Position numbers and translations under genes: made by a program. Below, one piece after another: positions 58,743 to 64,000 of a stretch of DNA of 64,000 nt (position 1 is its first letter; every line of letters begins with the position of its first letter). Location: NCBI GenBank assembly GCA_036924285.1, contig JAYKYS010000041.1, forward strand, positions 20,001-84,000. Reading direction: 5' to 3'. The notes below the pieces were generated by a model, which was not told where the DNA came from, ran no database searches, and saw nothing but the letters and a program-made list of their open reading frames with translations. The stretch comes from Asterella californica. Its lineage: Eukaryota; Streptophyta; Marchantiopsida; Marchantiales; Aytoniaceae.

Positions 58743-59869
58743 TGTCGCGCCCCTCATTCTCAAGATCGGGCGCAGACGCGAACAAGAGAACCCTAGCGGA
58801 CTTGTGCTAGGTTGTGAACGCTGCGAGTAGGACTTAACGGCGTGACCGGCAAGTCGGGATCTGATGAACCCTAAGTGGTTCTCTGAACCAAGGTTGGAAC
58901 CTTGGGTTAGGACATAAGGGCCTAACCCAAGAGGGCCCCAGACGAACGCTGACCTAAGGGGGCGAGTCTGGGAACGGGCTGAAACATGAGTCTCAGACAT
59001 AGGTCTGAGACGTGGGTCCGAGACGCGGGACCGAGACGTGGGTCCGAGACGCAGACGAACCACAGGGTTCGACCCTGGGTCTGGACCACAGGTTTTCGGA
59101 AAAACTGCTAAGTGTTGGAGCTCCAGGGACGTTTTAGGTCGTGGACGGAGCTCCACGTAAGATCTCGAGGCGAGTGAGGTATCATTGGAAAGATCTCGTC
59201 GAGAGCTTTCCAGTGATATATAACACTCTTCAATCTGACCTCCGAGCTGGAAGTTATGGCCGAACCACAATCGGGTTGTGGTATAATTTTCAGGGACCAA
59301 AGAGGAGGGCGGGGCCGCCGATCCCCAGAAGTATATATGAGGGGGGCTCGATGCCTGGGTGGGCCAGGACGAGTCACCCGACCCCAGGGTTCGGCGGGCG
59401 GACTCTGGGGGCATGAGGTGATGGCTGGGCCAGTTCCAAGGCACGTTCCGATCTAGACTTGGACAGCTAGACTTAGGAACGATGTAAGGGCTGGGGCAAG
59501 ACTAGGGAACGAGTCGGCGGGTTAGACCACCGTTCGGGAGTCTGGACCCAGACGGACATCACGGGCGGTTGGGCCGCTAGGTGTGCTGGAGGCACCGTTT
59601 AGGACCCTGGACTTTATGGGAAGTCCGCCCCAAGTCATATTGTGACTTGCTCATGTTTGGGACCGACTTAGGCGGATCTAAGTCGGGACTTAGGATTGCT
59701 GAGCTTGATGATTAGGGAGACGGTCCAGCTCCGGTCCGGACCAACCAGAACTAAGGTAAGTGGTGCATGGACGCTAACTTGTGATAGTGTTTGCAGGTTA
59801 GCGGTGTAAAGTTTGCGACCTACTGAGTTAGAGCTTCCGCTGGCGCAACAAGGCGGTAGGTGCGCGAAA
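58743..59869 (+). repeat. RT7 3' LTR
   Basis: 1,127 bp, TGTCGCGC...GCGCGAAA, subfamily II. It is followed by the right part of the RT6 LTR. Confidence 0.93.
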
Positions 59870-60530
59870 TATAACACTCCTCAATCTGACCTCCGAGGTG
59901 GAAGTTATGGCCGAACCACAATCGGGTTGTGGTATAATTTTCAGGGACCAAAGAGGAGGGCGGGGCCGCCGATCCCCAGAAGTATATATGAGGGGGGCTC
60001 GATGCCTGGGTGGGCCAGGACGAGTCACCCGACCCCAGGGTTCGGCGGGCGGACTCTGGGGGCATGAGGTGATGGCTGGGCCAGTTCCAAGGCACGTTCC
60101 GATCTAGACTTGGACGGCTAGACTTAGGAACGATGTAAGGGCTGGGGCAAGACTAGGGAACGAGTCGGCGGGTTAGATCACCGTTCGGGAGCCTGGACCC
60201 AGACGGACATCACGGGCGGTTGGGCCGCTAGGTGTGCTGGAGGCACCGTTTAGGACCCTGGACTTTATGGGAAGTGGGCCCCAAGTCATATTGTGACTTG
60301 CTCATGTTTGGGACCGACTTAGGCGGATCTAAGTCGGGACTTAGGATTGCTGAGCTTGATGATTAGGGAGACGGTCCGGCTCCGGTCCGGACCAAACAGA
60401 ACTAAGGTAAGTGGTGCATGGACGCTAACGTGTGATTGTGTTTGCAGGTTAGCGGTGTAAAGTTTGCGACCTACTGAGCTAGAGCTTCCGCTGGCGTAAC
60501 AAGACGGTAGGTGCGCGAAATTACTCTCCC
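59870..60530 (+). repeat. RT6 3' LTR, right part
   Basis: It starts TATAACACTCC, carries GAGGTGG as at 30.36 kb, and ends GCGCGAAA. Its last third differs from the 30.3-kb partner (GGGCCCC, CTAACGTGTG, GTAACAAGACGG). Confidence 0.9.
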
Positions 60531-60830
60531 GTTGTGATGTGACACGTGGTTGGTACCTCGGAGGTCCAGTCACCCTCTTCCGAAAGATGTCTGTTTTCCA
60601 TCTTCTGTCTTTTGTCTTCCGAAGACTTGATCGAGAAGACGTCTTCTCGAAAGATGTCCTTCTTCTATCTTCGGAAGAAGTCGACTTTTCTTACAAAAAG
60701 TTCTTAAGACCATCTTTCTTCTAAGCAAGATGTAATCTTAAGCAACAGGGTTATTTCAATTACACAGACATGTTATTATCTTCAAAAATTTCAAAAATTC
60801 GTAAATCTTGTAAATTATGAGCACCACAGT
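60531..60830. other. Non-LTR island between RT6 and the RT8 relic, GAAGAC-rich
   Basis: No gene seen. It contains GTCTTCCGAAGAC and the 20-bp perfect palindrome at 60631-60650. The composition resembles the R1/R2 repeats, but I could not align it to them convincingly. An AT-rich tail with a doubled TTTCAAAAAT motif leads into RT8. Confidence 0.5.
60631..60650. repeat. 20-bp perfect palindrome
   Basis: TCGAGAAGACGTCTTCTCGA equals its own reverse complement. It lies within the GAAGAC-rich island. Confidence 0.9.
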
Positions 60831-63043
60831 TGATCCGGACATGTAAAAGGTGGATGCGATTATGAGTTGGAAGCCTATGACTACAGTAAAAGAAATACTG
60901 TGATTCTTAAGATTGATGCAGTTTTACCGTAAGAATGTGAAAGAGTTTTCAAAGATCACGAAGTTGCTGACAGACTGGACGAGAAAAGACGCCAAGATAA
61001 GTTGGACCAAGGAGGTAGATGTTCAAATCCATTTTGTCAAAGATGTCAGTTTTGAAGCTGCTAAATTTTGACAAACCATTCGAGATGCACACGGACGCGA
61101 GCGACTATATGATGATGGAGTGTTGGTGTAAGATAAAAAACCTATAGCGTATGAAAGCAAGAAGTTATGTGGGACGAAGAGTCGATGACCGACTCATAAG
61201 AAGAATTGTTTGCGGTGGTTTATTGCTTGAAGAAATGACGGCATTACTTAAGACTTCACAAAACCCAAGTTTATACTTATAATACTTCACTCAGTAGTTT
61301 GAGACACAAGATCGAGTGACGTTAAGTAACTATGGTGGTATGATATCTTAGCACTCCTAAATGTGGAATTAATCCACAAAGCGAGAAAGGACAATGTGGT
61401 TCCTGACGCCTTGAGTCGCAAAGAGAAATATCTTCCATAGTCAAACAAGAGAGATGAATACGTGAAAGTTACATGAGCGATGATCAAGCAAAAGAGTACC
61501 TGGAATAGCTCAAGCAAAGAATGAAGTTGCAAAACATGTAGCTGAGAAATGACATATTCATGTTCAGCAAAGTCGAGTTTATGTAAGACAAGAAAAACTT
61601 CGAACTAAGTTCGTCCTTATCAAGCCACAAAGGAGAAAAGTCCACTTTAGCAATGATAGCTAAAAAGTTTTATTGATCCCACATGAAAGATGATGTTGCC
61701 CACTTTGTGAAAACATGCATAACCTATGAGATGAACCGGGTTTCTTATGAGAAGAAATAGTGGTTGCTTCATCCTTTACCGATTCCAACCAGACCTTGGG
61801 AAAGCATCAACATGGACTTCACTACGTCTCTGTCTGACTCAAATGGATACAATGCGATCTTTGTGATAGTTGAACGGTTTAGCAAACTAGCGAAGTTTCA
61901 CAATAGCGTTCACGACTTCTTAGCTGTTCCTAGATACTTGGTGGTGTTCAGATGGATTACCCCGGAGTATTATTTTAGACTGAGACTCTAAGTTCACAAG
62001 TGTCTTTTGGAAACACTTGTTCCAAAAGTTGAAGACTAAGTTATAATTTAGTATCGCTTTTCATCTTGAAATGGATGGACATACAAAACTAGTTAACTCG
62101 TTTCTGGATCAATACTTGAGGAATTACATGAACGCGGATCAAAGTGATTAGACGGAGTGACTCGATCTTGCTGAGTATTGCTACAACTCTATGAAGCATT
62201 CAAGAACGACGAATCATTTTTCTTGTCAGCTTACGGACATGAGCCAGAAGGGCCTCTTGACTTGACTCTTGCAGGAAGTTCTACATCGACGCGACCAAGA
62301 ACACGGCAAATGTCAACTGAAGAGTTGGTGGTAGACATGCAACGGTGCGAAGAACAAGTGAAAAAAAACCTCGAGAAGGCACAGGAACGTTACAAGAAGT
62401 AGGTAAACAAGCATCAACGACAAATGAAGTTTTAAGTGGACAAAGAAGTATGATTAGTACGGAGAACTTCACCCTTTCAGAGAGAATATCGATGTAGTTC
62501 TCATCGAAGTTTGTGAGAATTTTTGTCATTGTCAAGAATCCGCACAAAGATGTCTATACTCTAGATCTTCCTCTTGAGTAACAATTGCATCCGACCTTTC
62601 ATATTTCTTTATTAAAGAAATACTTCAACGATGATTTGCACCCGGAGCGCAAACAGGTTCTCAGATCTCAACTCAAGAAGCAAACAGATAAGATCAGGGT
62701 GTTCCAAGACTTTCGGAAGCTAAACTTGGTCACGAAGAAAGACCATCATCCTTTGTCATTCACAGGTTTTGTGTTAGATCACGTAGTAGGACACGAGTTC
62801 TACACCTTCTTGGACGGACATTCTGGATACAACCAAGTATCACTAATGTCGTACAAGATGAAACAAAAATACGAGATGGAGATCATTTTACAATCACGAC
62901 GTAAATCTAATCGAACGGAGTACTTGGTCAAATGGCGTGGATACCATTTGAAGGAAGCAACTTGGGTGCTAGAGGAAGATTTGGAACATGCACGTAACGT
63001 ACTGGACCTCTTCAAACGGCGACAAGGACAACAAGAGCGTTAG
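60831..63043 (+). pseudogene. pol: RT8 pol relic with a foreign reverse-transcriptase patch
   Basis: Recognisable in order: end of reverse transcriptase, RNase H (EMHTDASDY near 61083), integrase zinc region ([10 protein letters not shown] near 61690), catalytic region ([29 protein letters not shown] from 61811), then frameshifts, a [16 protein letters not shown] stretch (from 62229) and an open frame 62585-63043 ending in the chromodomain ([15 protein letters not shown]). In that last frame, about 57 residues with the signature DFRKLNLVTKKDHHPL...FLDGHSGYNQ are inserted between the HISLLKKYF motif and the chromodomain. These belong to the fingers/palm of a different gypsy-type reverse transcriptase. 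The copy is otherwise thoroughly dead. Confidence 0.88.
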
Positions 63044-63345
63044 CAAGATGAGGATATCTCTTTCCAGCGAGGAGTGAAAGAATGACAAACCATATGAGTA
63101 GCAACTTGAGGCGATTTGGGTCGATGGACTTTGTAGCTTTTGATTTATATTTTGTAGAAACAAAGAATTCATTTCTTGAAAATTGTCTAAGTGTATTGGT
63201 AGTGCATGGCTATGATTAGTTCTGATCAGATGCCTAGGATGTTGTCGAGAGGAGGAACGAAGCGCACTCGAAAGAAACAAGCTGGATAAGCATCTCAATC
63301 AAGACTTAGGTTTGTCTTAGAGTTGGAAAAGCGAGTATAAATGGG
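60831..63345 (+). mobile_element. RT8: ancient, 5'-truncated relic of the same family
   Basis: It aligns by eye from the reverse-transcriptase region (CCGGACATG...AAGGTGGATGCGATT) through integrase, chromodomain and the start of the 3' untranslated region. There are many stops, frameshifts and small deletions. A deletion then joins the 3' untranslated region (near 63340) to the middle of its LTR, so the polypurine tract and the LTR 5' part are gone. Confidence 0.88.
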
Positions 63346-64000
63346 GTTGTGGATGGATCTCCGCGTAAGATCTCGAGGTGAGTAAGATATCATTAGAAAG
63401 ATCTCGATGAGAGCTTTCTAGTGATATGTAGAACACCTCGAACTGACCTCATAGCTGAGAAATATGACCGATCATGTGATAAGATTGTGATATAATTTTC
63501 AAGGACCAAAAGGGAGGACGGAGTCGTCGATCCTCATAAGATATATGAAGGGGACTGGATGCCTGGGTGGATCAAGACGAGTCATTTGACCTCTAGGGTT
63601 TGACGGACGGACTCTATGAGCATGAGATGATGACTGGGTCAGTATCAAGGCGCATTTCGATCTAAACTTAGACGTCTAGACTTAATAACGATCCAAGGGC
63701 TGGGCAAGACTAGAGAACGAGATGACAAGTTAGACCACCGTTCATGAGTCTGGACCCAGACGGACATCAAGGGTAGTTGGACCGCAAGGTGTGTTGGAGG
63801 CACCGTTTAGGACCTGGACTTTATGAGAAGTCCGTCCCAAGTCATGTTGTGACTTGCTCATGTTTGGGGATCGATCTAGTCGAGTCTAAGTCGAGGCTTA
63901 GAGAATGTTGAGCTTGAAAGTTAAGAAGATTTTACCCAAACATAGTTAAGGTAAGTGGTGTATGAATGCTAACGTGTGATTGTGATTCACATGTTAGCAT
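63345..64000 (+). repeat. RT8 3' LTR relic, cut by the window end
   Basis: It begins near the GTAAGATCTCGAG block of the LTR and runs, with about one change in every six to eight bases, to the CTAAC...GTTAGCAT stem-loop at the last base of the window. The TATA region (AAGATATATGAA), GATGCCTGGGTGG, GACTTGCTCATGTTTGGG and GGTAAGTGGTG are preserved. Confidence 0.88.
63966..64000 (+). other. Extended stem-loop in the RT8 LTR relic
   Basis: ATGCTAACGTGTG pairs with CACATGTTAGCAT around a 9-base loop, 13 pairs with one G-T. It is homologous to the stem-loop in the young LTRs (for example 15606-15637), with the outer C-G pair changed to T-A on both sides. Confidence 0.7.

Larger units (their letters stand above)
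51070..59869 (+). mobile_element. RT7: chromovirus with one nonsense mutation, 5' LTR split by a solo LTR
   Basis: 5' LTR 51070-51439 plus 52553-53314 (split by the minus solo LTR), PBS 53317-53329, gag-pol 53436-58013, polypurine tract 58729-58742 and 3' LTR 58743-59869. It is inserted in the RT6 3' LTR with a 4-5-bp duplication (ATATA on the left; TATAA continuing on the right). Both LTRs share AACAAGAGAACC and GGCGTGACCGG, as expected of a true pair. Confidence 0.93.
46373..60530 (+). mobile_element. RT6: 5'-truncated chromovirus, 3' LTR split by RT7
   Basis: It begins inside the zinc-knuckle codons of gag (TAAGGGGTGCACG). Pol with lesions runs to 49887, then 3' untranslated region, polypurine tract 50602-50615, and a 3' LTR in two parts (50616-51069 and 59870-60530) around RT7. 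The right LTR end at 60530 borders unrelated DNA. It is more diverged from the other copies than they are from each other, so it is probably older. Confidence 0.9.

Overview
The window is plant (streptophyte) nuclear DNA taken over by one family of Ty3/gypsy LTR retrotransposons of the chromovirus type. The evidence is a 13-base primer-binding site of the usual plant initiator-Met-tRNA type, one fused Gag-Pol frame ending in a chromodomain, plant-style splice sites in a decayed gene, and TTTAGGG-like telomere motifs. A bryophyte or lycophyte would fit, but the species cannot be fixed from sequence alone. No bacterial genes, CRISPR arrays, tRNAs or rRNAs were seen.

Layout. 1-7.2 kb is older, AT-richer DNA. 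It holds a broken leucine-rich-repeat gene (about 830-2560), a 31-bp tandem repeat, an old LTR relic, a possible Copia relic and one copy of an unclassified repeat (R1). From 7.2 to 60.5 kb there are seven young copies of the same chromovirus, called RT1-RT7 here, nested in and joined to one another. RT1 (7341-22687) is dead, and RT2 (14590-22250) sits in its 3' LTR. RT3 (22688-30330) abuts RT1 and is followed by a partial LTR. A second, inverted copy of the old repeat (R2, about 30982-33199) separates this cluster from the next. RT4 (33200-38698) has lost its 5' end. RT5 (38699-45259) is on the minus strand and circularly permuted. A complete plus-strand LTR (45260-46372) joins RT5 to RT6, whose 3' LTR was split by RT7 (51070-59869). 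RT7's own 5' LTR was split by a minus-strand solo LTR. From 60.8 kb to the end lies a much older relic of the same family (RT8).

How it works. A complete copy is about 7.65 kb: a 1.1-kb LTR with a conserved TATATAT box, the primer-binding site, a 1,526-codon Gag-Pol (zinc knuckle, protease, reverse transcriptase, RNase H, DD35E integrase, chromodomain), a 0.7-kb hairpin-rich 3' untranslated region, a polypurine tract and the 3' LTR. RT2 and RT3 keep the whole frame open and could supply protein to the others. RT1, RT4, RT5, RT6 and RT7 each carry identifiable lesions.

Most notable: the circularly permuted RT5 block bounded by matching plus-strand LTRs; an in-frame patch of reverse transcriptase from another gypsy lineage inside the RT8 relic; a stem-loop near the LTR 3' end whose base pairs covary between young and old copies; LTR ends that are TG...AA instead of TG...CA; and a nested junction shared at 30.3 and 59.9 kb that points to exchange between copies. 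All comparisons were made by eye; no alignment or database search was run.
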